64,000 bases of DNA from Azospirillum brasilense (lineage in GTDB: Bacteria > Pseudomonadota > Alphaproteobacteria > Rickettsiales > UBA3002), in assembly GCA_003241645.1 (NCBI GenBank), contig QFOX01000003.1:1-64000 (forward strand), written 5' to 3'. Of this stretch, positions 15,345 through 25,222 are shown piece by piece. A model generated the notes under the pieces. The model was given only the letters and a program-made list of their open reading frames with translations. It was not told the origin of the DNA and made no database searches. Made by a program: the position numbers and the translations under genes. Within the stretch, counting starts at the first letter, position 1. Each line of letters begins with the position of its first letter.

Positions 15345-17321
15345 ATGCTGAAATGGCTGAAACGCGCGAATGAAAAATCGCCGGAGATCAAACTGCCAGA
15401 CGTGAAGTCGGTGGTGGCCATGGTCGCACCCGATACTGCCCGCCTCGAACAGGAAAATGAGCGTCTCAAGCAGGAACTGCGCCGCTATTCCAACATCATC
15501 AATTCCAGCCCCAACCTTGTGTGGCTGCGCGATGCGGAGCTGAACATCAATTTCTGCAACCTCGCCTTCTCCGAAGTGGCCGAGGAGACCACCGACGAGA
15601 TCGTGGCGCTGGGCGATGTGGAGCTGTTCAAAGGCCACCGCCAGCTGGCCCAGCGCATCTGGGAGCAGGGGGTCGAACACAGCGAGAACCGCCACATCGT
15701 GGTGGGCGGCGAACGCCGGCTGTACAACATCCGCGAGATCCCGCTGAAGCGCGAAGGCATGATGGTGGGCTATGGCAGCCATATCAGCGAGCTGGAGCAG
15801 GCGCAGGAAGAAACCCAGCGCCATGTCAGCGCGCTGCGCGACCTGCTGGAATCCTCCACCTCGGCCATGGCGATCTACGGCAAGGACCAGCGGCTGAAAT
15901 TCTACAACTTTGCGTTTGTCGCATTATGGAAATTCGACGAGGTCTGGCTGGATACCGAGCCGACCTATGGCGAGGTGCTGGAACATCTGCGCGAGCGGCG
16001 CAAGCTGCCCGAGCAGGCCAACTTCAAGGCCTTCAAGGAACAGCAGACGCGCCTGTTCACCACGCTCATCGAACCGGACGAGGAATTCTTCTACCTGCCG
16101 GATGGCAAGACGCTGCGCGTCATCGCCATTCCGCACGCGCTCGGTGGTATCCTCTTCGCGTACGAGGACGTAACCGACCGCCTCGCGCTCGAGCGCAGCT
16201 ACAACACGCTGATCGCCGTGCAGCGCGAAACGCTCGACAACCTGCACGAGGGCATCGTGGTGTTCGGTGAGAATGGCCGCCTGAACCTGTGCAACCCCAC
16301 CTTCCACAAACTATGGGCGCTGAATGCGGAATTCACCGGCAGCGAGCCGCATATCCGCGTGGTGCTCGAGAAATGCCGCGAACTGTTCATTACCGACGAT
16401 TGGGAGCGCTTCCTCGAGAACCTCGTGGCACGCTTCCAGCAGCGCCAGTTCTTCGCGCTGCGGTTCGAACGCAGCGACGGCACCGTGATCGACTGCACCT
16501 GCGTGCCGCTGCCCGATGGCGCGACGCTGCTAAGCTTCATCGATGTGACCGCAAGCACGCTGGTGGAGCGGTCGCTGCGTGAGCGCACCGAAGCGCTGGA
16601 GACCGCCGACAAACTGAAGACCGAGTTCCTCGCCAACATGAGCTACGAGCTACGCTCGCCGCTGACCTCCATCTCGGGCTTTGCGGAAATGCTGCAGAAG
16701 CAATATGTGGGGCCGCTCACCGAGATCCAGAAAGATTACGTGGGCGGCATCTACCAGTCGGCGCAGCAGCTTGCCTCGCTGATCTCCGATATTATCGATT
16801 TGGCGACGGTGGAAGCGGGCTATGTGAGCCTCGAGGTCAGTGAGTTCGATATTCGCCACGCGATCGATAACGTCATTGCCCTGCTGAACGAGCGCATGAA
16901 GCTGCAGGACGTGACCATCACCGTGGCGGTGGATGCCGACATCCAGCAGATGGACGCGGATGAAGTGCGCGTGAAACAGATCATCGGCAACCTGGTGAGC
17001 AACGCGGTGAAAACCACCAAGGCTAAAGGCAACATCATCATCGAGGTGAGCTACACCACGCTGCCCGACGGTGCGCGCGGCCCCATCGCCGTAACGGTGC
17101 GCGACGATGGCCCGGGCATCGACCCCGAGCGGCAGGCGCACCTGTTCGATCCGTTCTTCCGCGGCACCCTGAAGCAAGGGGCGGATGCGGCGCTTGGCCT
17201 CAGCCTCGTGAAGCGCTACGTGGAATTGCATGGCGGCGAGGTCACGGTGCAGTCCGACACGGGCATGGGCACCGCCATCCGCTGCACGTTCCCGCATCCG
17301 CGGCTACGCGCTGCTGGCTGA
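15345..17321 (+). CDS. divL: DivL-like PAS-domain histidine kinase homologue with Tyr in place of the H-box His
   Basis: 658 residues. An N-terminal coiled coil (about 30-50, LEQENERLKQELRR) is followed by three or four PAS-like repeats (about 50-400, for example NIINSSPNLVWLRDAELNIN and DNLHEGIVVFGENGRLNLCN). Then come a HisKA dimerisation domain and an HATPase domain. The H-box reads EFLANMSYELRSPLTSISGF: residue 434, the phospho-acceptor position, is Tyr. The N-box QIIGNLVSNAVKTT, G1 VRDDGPGIDPE and G2 GLSLVKRYVELHGG are intact. No transmembrane segment is present. Caulobacter DivL has the same substitution and acts as a signalling scaffold that controls CckA and the cell cycle. Placement after ahcY agrees with this assignment. 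Confidence 0.85.
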   Translation: MLKWLKRANEKSPEIKLPDVKSVVAMVAPDTARLEQENERLKQELRRYSNIINSSPNLVWLRDAELNINFCNLAFSEVAEETTDEIVALGDVELFKGHRQLAQRIWEQGVEHSENRHIVVGGERRLYNIREIPLKREGMMVGYGSHISELEQAQEETQRHVSALRDLLESSTSAMAIYGKDQRLKFYNFAFVALWKFDEVWLDTEPTYGEVLEHLRERRKLPEQANFKAFKEQQTRLFTTLIEPDEEFFYLPDGKTLRVIAIPHALGGILFAYEDVTDRLALERSYNTLIAVQRETLDNLHEGIVVFGENGRLNLCNPTFHKLWALNAEFTGSEPHIRVVLEKCRELFITDDWERFLENLVARFQQRQFFALRFERSDGTVIDCTCVPLPDGATLLSFIDVTASTLVERSLRERTEALETADKLKTEFLANMSYELRSPLTSISGFAEMLQKQYVGPLTEIQKDYVGGIYQSAQQLASLISDIIDLATVEAGYVSLEVSEFDIRHAIDNVIALLNERMKLQDVTITVAVDADIQQMDADEVRVKQIIGNLVSNAVKTTKAKGNIIIEVSYTTLPDGARGPIAVTVRDDGPGIDPERQAHLFDPFFRGTLKQGADAALGLSLVKRYVELHGGEVTVQSDTGMGTAIRCTFPHPRLRAAG

Positions 17322-17756
17322 ATCCGCGGTTTCCTGCGCGGCCAGTAACTGGTCCAGCACGGTATCGGTGAAGGGTTTCGCGCCGGGTGCAAACCCCATA
17401 TCGATCTTCTTTTCGCGTTTCATCTGTTCGTTCATGGCCTGTTTCAGCTGCTCCTGCACCTCGCGCATGATCATCTCCAGCGCGGCGGCGCGCTCCTCCG
17501 GCGGCATGGCGTTCAGGTCTGCCTCGCTGATGCCTTTGGCCGCCATCACCTCTTCGGTGATCTTCTTTTTCAACTGCTCGATCTTCCATTCCATCAGGCT
17601 TTGCACGCCGCGATGGGTGATCTTGCCCAGCGTTTCCTCGGGGCTGTCTTCCTTCAGCAGCGCGGCAAACGCCCCGGAATCGGGTTGCAGGGTATTTTCC
17701 GTGGCCGTGGGGCCATAGGCAGGGGCGCTGAGTGTGCGGGTTGGATCAATGGCCAT
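17304..17756 (-). CDS. Hypothetical protein, charged and alpha-helical
   Basis: 150 residues that I do not recognise. The first 40 residues are low-complexity. Residues about 45-125 are strongly helical and charged (MEWKIEQLKKKITEEVMAAK, then PPEERAAALEMIMREVQEQL), suggesting a coiled-coil or helical bundle. There is no signal peptide or membrane segment. The start MAIDPTRTL has AAAGGG about 8 bases upstream; the longer open frame is not supported by a ribosome site. The last 18 bases overlap the end of the DivL-like gene on the other strand. The function is unknown. Confidence 0.6.
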   Translation of the reverse strand: MAIDPTRTLSAPAYGPTATENTLQPDSGAFAALLKEDSPEETLGKITHRGVQSLMEWKIEQLKKKITEEVMAAKGISEADLNAMPPEERAAALEMIMREVQEQLKQAMNEQMKREKKIDMGFAPGAKPFTDTVLDQLLAAQETADSASSA

Positions 17757-17915
17757 AGGGGTGCCCTTTAACGTGTGAATGCTGGAAATAATGCAAGGAA
17801 CGTGCCGCCGGGCAGGGGCGGGCAACCCTGCCAGAATAAGGGCCCGAACGGGTAAATCCACGCCCGCATGCCGGAAATTATTGCCCCACCGCGGAAAAAT
17901 CTGTAATGGCGCGAC

Positions 17916-18785
17916 ATGAACCAGACCTCACAGACCCATTACGTGCTCACCCTTTCCTGCCGCGACACGCGCGGCATCGTGGCGGCGGTGACCGGTTTCC
18001 TCACCCAGCAGGACGGATTCATCATCGAATCCACCCAGTTCGGCGACCCTTCGACCGACCGCTTCTTCATGCGCGTGCATTTCGCCGCGGGCGCCGGCAC
18101 GCCGGACAGTGCCGCGCTGGAGCAGGCCTTCCGTAGCGAAGTGGGCGGCCCGTTCGGCATGGAGTGGCAGCTGCATGACGCGCACCGCAAAGCGCGCGTG
18201 CTGGTGCTGGTGAGCAAGCACATGCATTGCCTGAACGATTTGATGTACCGCCACCGCACCGGCCAGCTGCCGGTGGAGATCGTGGGCGTGATCAGCAACC
18301 ACGACGATGCCCGCGCCATGGTGGAATGGCATGGCATTGCCTACCACCACCTGCCGGTGACGGCCGACACCAAGGCCGCGCAGGAAGCGCAGATCCTTTC
18401 CATCGTTGAAGCCGAGAAGATCGATGTGGTGGTGCTGGCGCGCTACATGCAGATCCTCAGCCCCGAGCTGTCGCGCGCGCTGCATGGCCGCGCCATCAAC
18501 ATCCACCATTCGTTCCTGCCCAGCTTCAAGGGGGCCAAGCCCTACCATCAGGCTTATGCGCGTGGCGTGAAGATCATCGGCGCGACCGCGCATTACGTGA
18601 CCAACGACCTCGACGAGGGCCCGATCATCGAGCAGGAAGTGACCCGCGTGGACCACACCCATTCGCCGGAATCATTGACCGCGTTGGGGCAGGACATCGA
18701 GGCGCTGGTGCTGGCGCGCGCGCTGAAATACCACACGGAACACCGCGTGCTTCTGAACGACACGAAGACCGTGGTCTTCCGCTAG
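17916..18785 (+). CDS. purU: Formyltetrahydrofolate deformylase
   Basis: 289 residues. Hydrolyses 10-formyl-tetrahydrofolate to formate and tetrahydrofolate, balancing one-carbon units. An N-terminal ACT domain (about 5-85: YVLTLSCRDTRGIVAAVTGF) precedes the formyltransferase-like domain. That domain carries VEIVGVISNHDDAR, the catalytic asparagine-histidine in INIHHSFLPSFKGAKPYHQA and GATAHYVTNDLDEGPIIEQ. Full family length. A 159-base gap with no visible gene separates it from the divergent hypothetical at 17304. It is functionally tied to folD at 7.2 kb. Confidence 0.97.
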   Translation: MNQTSQTHYVLTLSCRDTRGIVAAVTGFLTQQDGFIIESTQFGDPSTDRFFMRVHFAAGAGTPDSAALEQAFRSEVGGPFGMEWQLHDAHRKARVLVLVSKHMHCLNDLMYRHRTGQLPVEIVGVISNHDDARAMVEWHGIAYHHLPVTADTKAAQEAQILSIVEAEKIDVVVLARYMQILSPELSRALHGRAINIHHSFLPSFKGAKPYHQAYARGVKIIGATAHYVTNDLDEGPIIEQEVTRVDHTHSPESLTALGQDIEALVLARALKYHTEHRVLLNDTKTVVFR

Positions 18786-18792
18786 GCGGCGG

Positions 18793-19095
18793 CTACACCG
18801 TCGGCGTGGTGAAGAGCAGGTCGTAGAGCAGGTCCATCAGGAAATTGAGCAGCAGGATGAGTACCACCGGCGACAGGTCGATGGGCACTTGCGGCAGGTA
18901 TTTGCGCAGCAGCTTGCGGATGGGGTTCAGCATCGGCTCCAGCAATTTACTGAGCGTCTGGTGCACGCGCAGCACCAGCGCGTTGCTGCGGTTGAGGATG
19001 TCGAAATGGATCAGCACATCCAGCACCACATAGATGAACAACGCCAGGTTGATAAGGAAGACGATGTTATTCAATAGGTTGAGTATCGCGTTCAT
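18793..19095 (-). CDS. YggT-family membrane protein
   Basis: 100 residues with two hydrophobic segments: residues about 8-30 (NIVFLINLALFIYVVLDVLI) and a C-terminal one (SPVVLILLLNFLMDLLYDLL). They are separated by an amphipathic stretch with MLNPIRKLLRKYLP, the hallmark of YggT/YlmG proteins. These affect envelope or division in bacteria and nucleoid distribution in plastids. The start is the ATG at MNAILNLLN. The frame remains open far upstream, but that part is antisense to the next gene. Convergent with purU, 7 bases between stops. No yggS or yggU lies next to it; a YggU-like gene is at 40.5 kb. Confidence 0.88.
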   Translation of the reverse strand: MNAILNLLNNIVFLINLALFIYVVLDVLIHFDILNRSNALVLRVHQTLSKLLEPMLNPIRKLLRKYLPQVPIDLSPVVLILLLNFLMDLLYDLLFTTPTV

Positions 19096-19263
19096 GGCGT
19101 TTGGCTTCCCGCTTGTAAGATTTCCTGAAATTGAGTATACTAAGGGCGTGAATAGGAAGGCAAGCACCCTGCGTTTGCAGTTGCCCATTTCCATCGCCGC
19201 CACCCAAGAAGAGGTGCGCGTAACACACAAATGCCCACAGATAGCGGGCAGGAGCTTAGTACC

Positions 19264-19620
19264 ATGACGGTCTCGACCATTACCAATGTGGCGCCGGAAA
19301 TCCGCCGTGCCCTTGAGAACCAGAACAAACCGGTCACCCCCACCGGGCGCGACGCCAGCGCGGCGACGCTGCCGACCGACACGGTGCAGCTGAGCGCCGA
19401 TGTGGCCTTCAAGCCCGCGCTGCTGAACCTGAACGAGGCGATTGCTGAGTCCAGCGCGCAGAACTTCGTAGCCGCGCAAAGCACCCTGAGCGATGCGGAT
19501 TTCGACGTGGCCGACGCCACCGAGAGCGCGCAGGCACGTGTGCAGGCCGACGCGAAAGCCAGCACGCTGGCGCAGACCAACAAGCTGCCGCCCAACCTGA
19601 TCCAGCTGCTTCAGGAATAA
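19264..19620 (+). CDS. Hypothetical small protein with a DTVQLS motif
   Basis: 118 residues, acidic and rich in Ala, Thr and Gln, probably disordered at the N-terminus. The segment LPTDTVQLSADV resembles the short motif seen near the N-terminus of several small flagellar or surface-export proteins, but no family can be named. There is no signal peptide, membrane helix or cysteine. The start MTVSTITNV is chosen because AGGAG lies 9 bases upstream; an ATG 11 codons earlier is less likely. It is divergent from the YggT gene across a 168-base region and precedes the pilin-like gene. Confidence 0.6.
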   Translation: MTVSTITNVAPEIRRALENQNKPVTPTGRDASAATLPTDTVQLSADVAFKPALLNLNEAIAESSAQNFVAAQSTLSDADFDVADATESAQARVQADAKASTLAQTNKLPPNLIQLLQE

Positions 19621-19691
19621 CCCCTTATATATTAAACTTTGGCTTCGCATGGCGGAATGCTATATTTAGTGGGCATCACTGAAGGGCTTGC

Positions 19692-20495
19692 ATGCGTCAC
19701 GCGTTCTCACTGGTCGAACTTTCCATCGTGCTGGTCATCCTTGGCCTGCTGACCGGCGGTATCCTTGGCGGCCAATCGCTTATCCGTGCGGCAGAATTGC
19801 GCTCGGCGGCAGCCGACATGCAGCGCTACCAATCCGCCATGTATACGTTCCGTGATAAATACCTCGGTCTGCCGGGTGATATCACCAATGCCGAGCAATT
19901 CTGGGGCACCGACCCGGATGGCTGCCCGATCCACACGAACTGGAGCGTGAAAAAGTCGGCCACCTGCAACGGCAATGGGAACGGTCAGGTCACCAGTGGC
20001 GAAATGTTCCGTGCATGGCAGCAATTAGCCAATGCAGGGCTGATCGAGGGAAGTTACACCGGTGTTCCCGGCCCAAACAATAGTGGCACCTGCACGAATA
20101 TCGACCATGAGATCGGCGTGAATGTGCCCGCAGCGCGCCTGAAGCCCGCCGGGTTTGGGTTGCTCACCTACAGTGGGGGATACGTGGCTCCGGGTGCCGT
20201 TTCGTTCCAGTTCGAGGGCAATTATTCGAACACACTGATTCTCGGTGCTTCCACCACGTCCTGTGAAACCGCCGGCCCGATCATGAAACCCGAAGAAGCC
20301 TGGAACATTGACACCAAAATGGATGATGGAAAGCCCGGCATGGGCAAGCTGGTAACGCGCACGTCGCTTCCCGTCGGTGGCCCGGGCGTTATGCCCAATT
20401 GCAATGATGGCGACAACACCATGGCGGCTTCTGCGCAATATCGGCTCGATTTTAACGGGGTAAATTGTTCGCTTTTATTCCGCACGGCATTGTAA
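19692..20495 (+). CDS. Type IV pilin-like/pseudopilin protein
   Basis: 267 residues. The prepilin leader is very short: MRHAFSLVELSIVLVILGLL, so processing would occur right before Phe5 even though the usual glycine is replaced by Ala4. The glutamate at +5 (LVELS) is present. A hydrophobic helix of about 22 residues follows. The C-terminal domain has four or five cysteines and a calcium-loop-like region (NGNGNGQVTSGEMF). The body resembles prepilin-type proteins with a DPDG/NGN loop found singly in alphaproteobacteria. No pilus assembly genes are nearby. Upstream is a short AT-rich region (19621-19691), a likely promoter. A terminator follows. Confidence 0.75.
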   Translation: MRHAFSLVELSIVLVILGLLTGGILGGQSLIRAAELRSAAADMQRYQSAMYTFRDKYLGLPGDITNAEQFWGTDPDGCPIHTNWSVKKSATCNGNGNGQVTSGEMFRAWQQLANAGLIEGSYTGVPGPNNSGTCTNIDHEIGVNVPAARLKPAGFGLLTYSGGYVAPGAVSFQFEGNYSNTLILGASTTSCETAGPIMKPEEAWNIDTKMDDGKPGMGKLVTRTSLPVGGPGVMPNCNDGDNTMAASAQYRLDFNGVNCSLLFRTAL

Positions 20496-20516
20496 CCGTT
20501 CAGGCGCACGAAAAAG

Positions 20517-20547
20517 AAAAGGCCGGGGAAATTCCCCGGCCTTTTTT
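20517..20547. terminator. Bidirectional terminator between the pilin-like gene and gltA
   Basis: GGCCGGGG (20521-20528) and CCCCGGCC (20534-20541) form an 8-bp stem with an AAATT loop. It is flanked by A-rich sequence before and TTTTTT after, so it can serve both convergent genes. Confidence 0.9.
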
Positions 20548-20564
20548 GTTGCGTGGTGCGGCGC

Positions 20565-22019
20565 TTACTTGCGCTTGGCCACCGGCTGGAACTTGCGCGG
20601 GCCAGAACCGATGAACAGCTGGCGCGGACGGCCGATCTTCATGCTCGGGTCCTCGATCATTTCTTTCCACTGGGCGATCCACCCGGCCGCGCGGGCCACG
20701 GCGAACAGCACCGTGAACATGGTGCTGGGAATGCCCAGCGCGCGGTAGATGATGCCCGAGTAGAAATCCACGTTCGGGTAAAGCTTGCGCTCGATGAAGT
20801 AGGGATCGTTGAGCGCGATCTTCTCCAGTTCCATGGCGATCTGCAGCAGCGGTTCGTCTTCCTGCCCCAGCTCCTTGAGCACGTCGTGGCATGCCTTGCG
20901 CAGCACGGCCGCGCGCGGATCGTAGTTCTTGTACACGCGGTGACCGAAGCCCATCAGGCGGAAATTGTCGTTCTTGTCTTTCACGCGCTTGATGAAATGC
21001 GGGATGTTCTTCACATCGCCGATCTCCTGCAGCTGGTTGATGACCGCCTCGTTCGCGCCGCCATGGGCCGGGCCCCACAGCGTGGCAATGCCCGCGCCGA
21101 TGCAGGCGAACGGGTTCGCGCCCGAGCTGCCCGAGAGGCGCACGGTGCTGGTGGAGGCATTCTGCTCGTGGTCGGCATGCAGGATGAAGATCTTCTCCAT
21201 CGCATCGGCGATGATGGGGTTGACCACATACGGCTCGGCCGGGGTGGCGAACATCATATGCAGGAAGTTCTCCGCGAAGCCGAGCTTGTTGTCGGGGTAC
21301 ACGAAGGGCTGGCCGATCGAATATTTGTAGGCCATGGCCGCCAGCGTCGGCATTTTCGCGATGATGCGCAGCGCGGCGAGCTCGCGCTCCTCGGGGTTAT
21401 GGATGTCCAGCGAATCGTGGTAGAACGCCGAGAGCGATGCCACCGCACCCACCATAATGGCCATGGGGTGCGCGCGGCGCGGGAAGCCGCGATACAGGAA
21501 ATGCAGCTGCTCGTGCACCATGGTGTGGTGCGTCACGCGGTAGCGGAACCATTCGCTCTGCTCTTTGTTCGGCAGGTCGCCGTACAGCAGCAGGTAGGCG
21601 CATTCCAGGAAGTCCGACTTGTCGGCCAGATCAGCGATGTCGTAGCCGCGATAGCGCAGGATGCCCTTGTCACCGTCGATGAAGGTGATCTCCGAATCGG
21701 TGCTGGCGGTGCTGAGGAAACCGGGGTCAAACGTGAAATGCCCGGTTGCGGCATACAGCTTCTGGATGTCGATGACGTTCTGGCCTTCCACCGCTTTGTA
21801 GATGGGGAATTCCACCGTTTTGCCGGCCACCGACAGGCTGGCCGAACCCACCGTCTTAAAGCGCGAAGCGTTCTCTTTGCGGGGCGCCGAAAGCGCCGCC
21901 GGGCGCTGCGGGCAACCGCCAGTGCGGCCACCTTTGCGCGGCGCGGTCTTCGCTTTTACGGGTTTCGCCTTTGCTTTGGCAGGTTTGGCTTTGATGGTTT
22001 TCTTTGCGGCTTTGGCCAT
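20565..22019 (-). CDS. gltA: Citrate synthase with a lysine/alanine-rich N-terminal tail
   Basis: 484 residues. Condenses acetyl-CoA and oxaloacetate in the TCA cycle. The catalytic core is intact: LWGPAHGGANEAV and MGFGHRVYKNYDPRA hold the two active-site histidine regions, and HADHEQNASTSTVRLSGSSG is the usual type-I segment. The core starts near residue 58 (GSASLSVAGKTVEFPIY). Before it is an extra tail of about 55 residues, with 11 lysines in the first 30 (AKPAKAKAKPVKAKTAPRKG), like a histone H1 C-terminus. The start at MAKAAKKT is set by GGAGTG 5 bases upstream. Family length is about 430. It is transcribed away from mutY's stop with a 54-base gap. Confidence 0.95.
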   Translation of the reverse strand: MAKAAKKTIKAKPAKAKAKPVKAKTAPRKGGRTGGCPQRPAALSAPRKENASRFKTVGSASLSVAGKTVEFPIYKAVEGQNVIDIQKLYAATGHFTFDPGFLSTASTDSEITFIDGDKGILRYRGYDIADLADKSDFLECAYLLLYGDLPNKEQSEWFRYRVTHHTMVHEQLHFLYRGFPRRAHPMAIMVGAVASLSAFYHDSLDIHNPEERELAALRIIAKMPTLAAMAYKYSIGQPFVYPDNKLGFAENFLHMMFATPAEPYVVNPIIADAMEKIFILHADHEQNASTSTVRLSGSSGANPFACIGAGIATLWGPAHGGANEAVINQLQEIGDVKNIPHFIKRVKDKNDNFRLMGFGHRVYKNYDPRAAVLRKACHDVLKELGQEDEPLLQIAMELEKIALNDPYFIERKLYPNVDFYSGIIYRALGIPSTMFTVLFAVARAAGWIAQWKEMIEDPSMKIGRPRQLFIGSGPRKFQPVAKRK

Positions 22020-22073
22020 GGAACACTCCATTGGTGAGAATGGAGCAGAGCTTGGCCGCATGGGCCGTGCGCG

Positions 22074-23276
22074 TCAATCCGCGCGGGGTTTGCGCGGGGC
22101 TTTCGTTGCAGGTTTTGCCGCACTGTTGCGCTGCATCACCAGCCCTTGCAGCAGGGCCAGCACTTTGTGGTCCACGCCGGAGAGCGGTAGCGCCGAAATT
22201 TCCTCACGGCTGAACCAGCCGGGGCTGTTCATGCGCTTGTGCAGCCGCGCATGCACGACGCGCCCTTCCAGCCGGAAATGGCTGTAGATATGCGTCACGT
22301 GCCCGATCTCTTCCCAATGTTCGGCGTGCATTTCGCGCATGGGGTAGCGCAGGTCGGTCGTTACCGGCACTTGCGGAAAGCCATACAGCCCACCCAGCAG
22401 CGCGGCCTCCCGCGCTTCCAGATGCAGGTGGCCCGCCGCGTCTTCCAGCACCAGCAGGTACATGGCGCGCGTCGGGGTGGCCTTCTTCGGCTTCGGGGCG
22501 GGGTAACGCTCCGGCGATTTTTTGCCCTTGCAAATGCTATTGGCCGGGCAGCTCGGGCAGTCGGGTTTCTTGGGTGTACAGACCATGCTGCCCAGATCCA
22601 TCATCGCCTGATTATGGTCGAACGGTTCGGCCGTGTTCAGCAGCGCCTGCGCGCCGTCCCATAACTCCGTATCGCTGGGCTTCTCCCACGCGAACACCCG
22701 CGCCACGATGCGCTTCACGTTCGCCTCTAAGATGGCCACCGGCTGGCGATACGCGAATGCCGCGATGGCATGGGCCGTGTTTTTGCCGATGCCGGGGAGG
22801 GATTGGAGCTGTTCAAGCGAAGGGGGGCTTGCCCCCCCTTCGCGCGTTTCACGCGCTGACCCCTGCCGCTTCGCGGCTCGCGCCACTTCGGCGCTACGCA
22901 CCGGCTGCATCAACCCCAGTGCCACGGCCTTCTTCGCGCCCTCATGCAGGAACCCGGCACGGCGATAATAGCCAAGGCCCTCCCACGCTTTCATGACCTG
23001 CTCGCGCGGTGCTTCGGCCAGCGCCTGCACGGTCGGGAATTTCTCTAGGAACGGGGGGTAGAACCGCGCCAGCACGGTGGCCACCTGCGTTTGCTGCAGC
23101 ATCACCTCCGACAGCCAGATGCGGTAGGGATCATCCGTCTGCCGCCACGGCAAATGGTGCCGCCCCTGTGCCGTGTACCACGCTGCCATGGCCGCATGAA
23201 ACCTGTGTAAATCACGCGGTTTTATTTGCGGCACCGTGGGGGTGGTGCTAGGAGTTTGTCTGATTTTACGCGTCAT
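22074..23276 (-). CDS. mutY: Adenine DNA glycosylase MutY carrying an in-frame repeat
   Basis: 400 residues. Removes adenine mispaired with 8-oxoguanine. The catalytic glutamate region WLSEVMLQQTQVATV, the helix-hairpin-helix LQSLPGIGKNTAHAIAAF, the catalytic aspartate in NQAMMDLGSMVC and the iron-sulfur cysteines (C-x6-C-x2-C-x5-C in CTPKKPDCPSCPANSIC) are intact. A C-terminal Nudix-like 8-oxoG domain follows (GGLYGFPQVPV). Residues about 126-153 (RSAEVARAAKRQGSARETRE and onward) are foreign to MutY and are encoded by repeat C2, just before the HhH motif. The apparent start ATG lies in the end of repeat A2. A downstream GTG is possible. Confidence 0.94.
   Translation of the reverse strand: MTRKIRQTPSTTPTVPQIKPRDLHRFHAAMAAWYTAQGRHHLPWRQTDDPYRIWLSEVMLQQTQVATVLARFYPPFLEKFPTVQALAEAPREQVMKAWEGLGYYRRAGFLHEGAKKAVALGLMQPVRSAEVARAAKRQGSARETREGGASPPSLEQLQSLPGIGKNTAHAIAAFAYRQPVAILEANVKRIVARVFAWEKPSDTELWDGAQALLNTAEPFDHNQAMMDLGSMVCTPKKPDCPSCPANSICKGKKSPERYPAPKPKKATPTRAMYLLVLEDAAGHLHLEAREAALLGGLYGFPQVPVTTDLRYPMREMHAEHWEEIGHVTHIYSHFRLEGRVVHARLHKRMNSPGWFSREEISALPLSGVDHKVLALLQGLVMQRNSAAKPATKAPRKPRAD
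22819..22899 (-). repeat. Family C palindromic repeat, copy C2, inside mutY
   Basis: 81 bases with the same block order as C1: a GAAGGGGGGCTTGCCCCCCC palindrome, then GCTGACCCCTGCCGC, then CGGCTCGCGCC...CGGCGCTACGC. Its last 26 bases (22874-22899) are identical to 36415-36440. It is 9 bases longer than C1. mutY reads it one frame apart from the frame used in the FNR gene, again with no stop. Confidence 0.85.
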
Positions 23277-23356
23277 TGCGAGCAAAGCGAAGCAATCCAG
23301 AAGTTTCACTGACCATCCCTACTGGATTGCCACGTCGCTGCGCTCCTCGCAATGAC
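23272..23356. repeat. Family A palindromic repeat, copy A2
   Basis: 85 bases from GTCATTGCGAG to CTCGCAATGAC with inner arms GCAATCCAG and CTGGATTGCCACGTCGCTGC. It occupies almost the whole mutY-thiC divergent interval. The first five bases, read on the minus strand, give the apparent mutY start codon. Confidence 0.92.
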
Positions 23357-23378
23357 GATCATTGAAAGGATATTCGCC

Positions 23379-25220
<1,842 letters not shown>

Positions 25221-25222
25221 CT

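Noticed and set aside
23277..23378. TPP riboswitch before thiC
   Set aside because: The interval is filled by the A2 repeat and a ribosome site; no CTGAGA-type core was seen.
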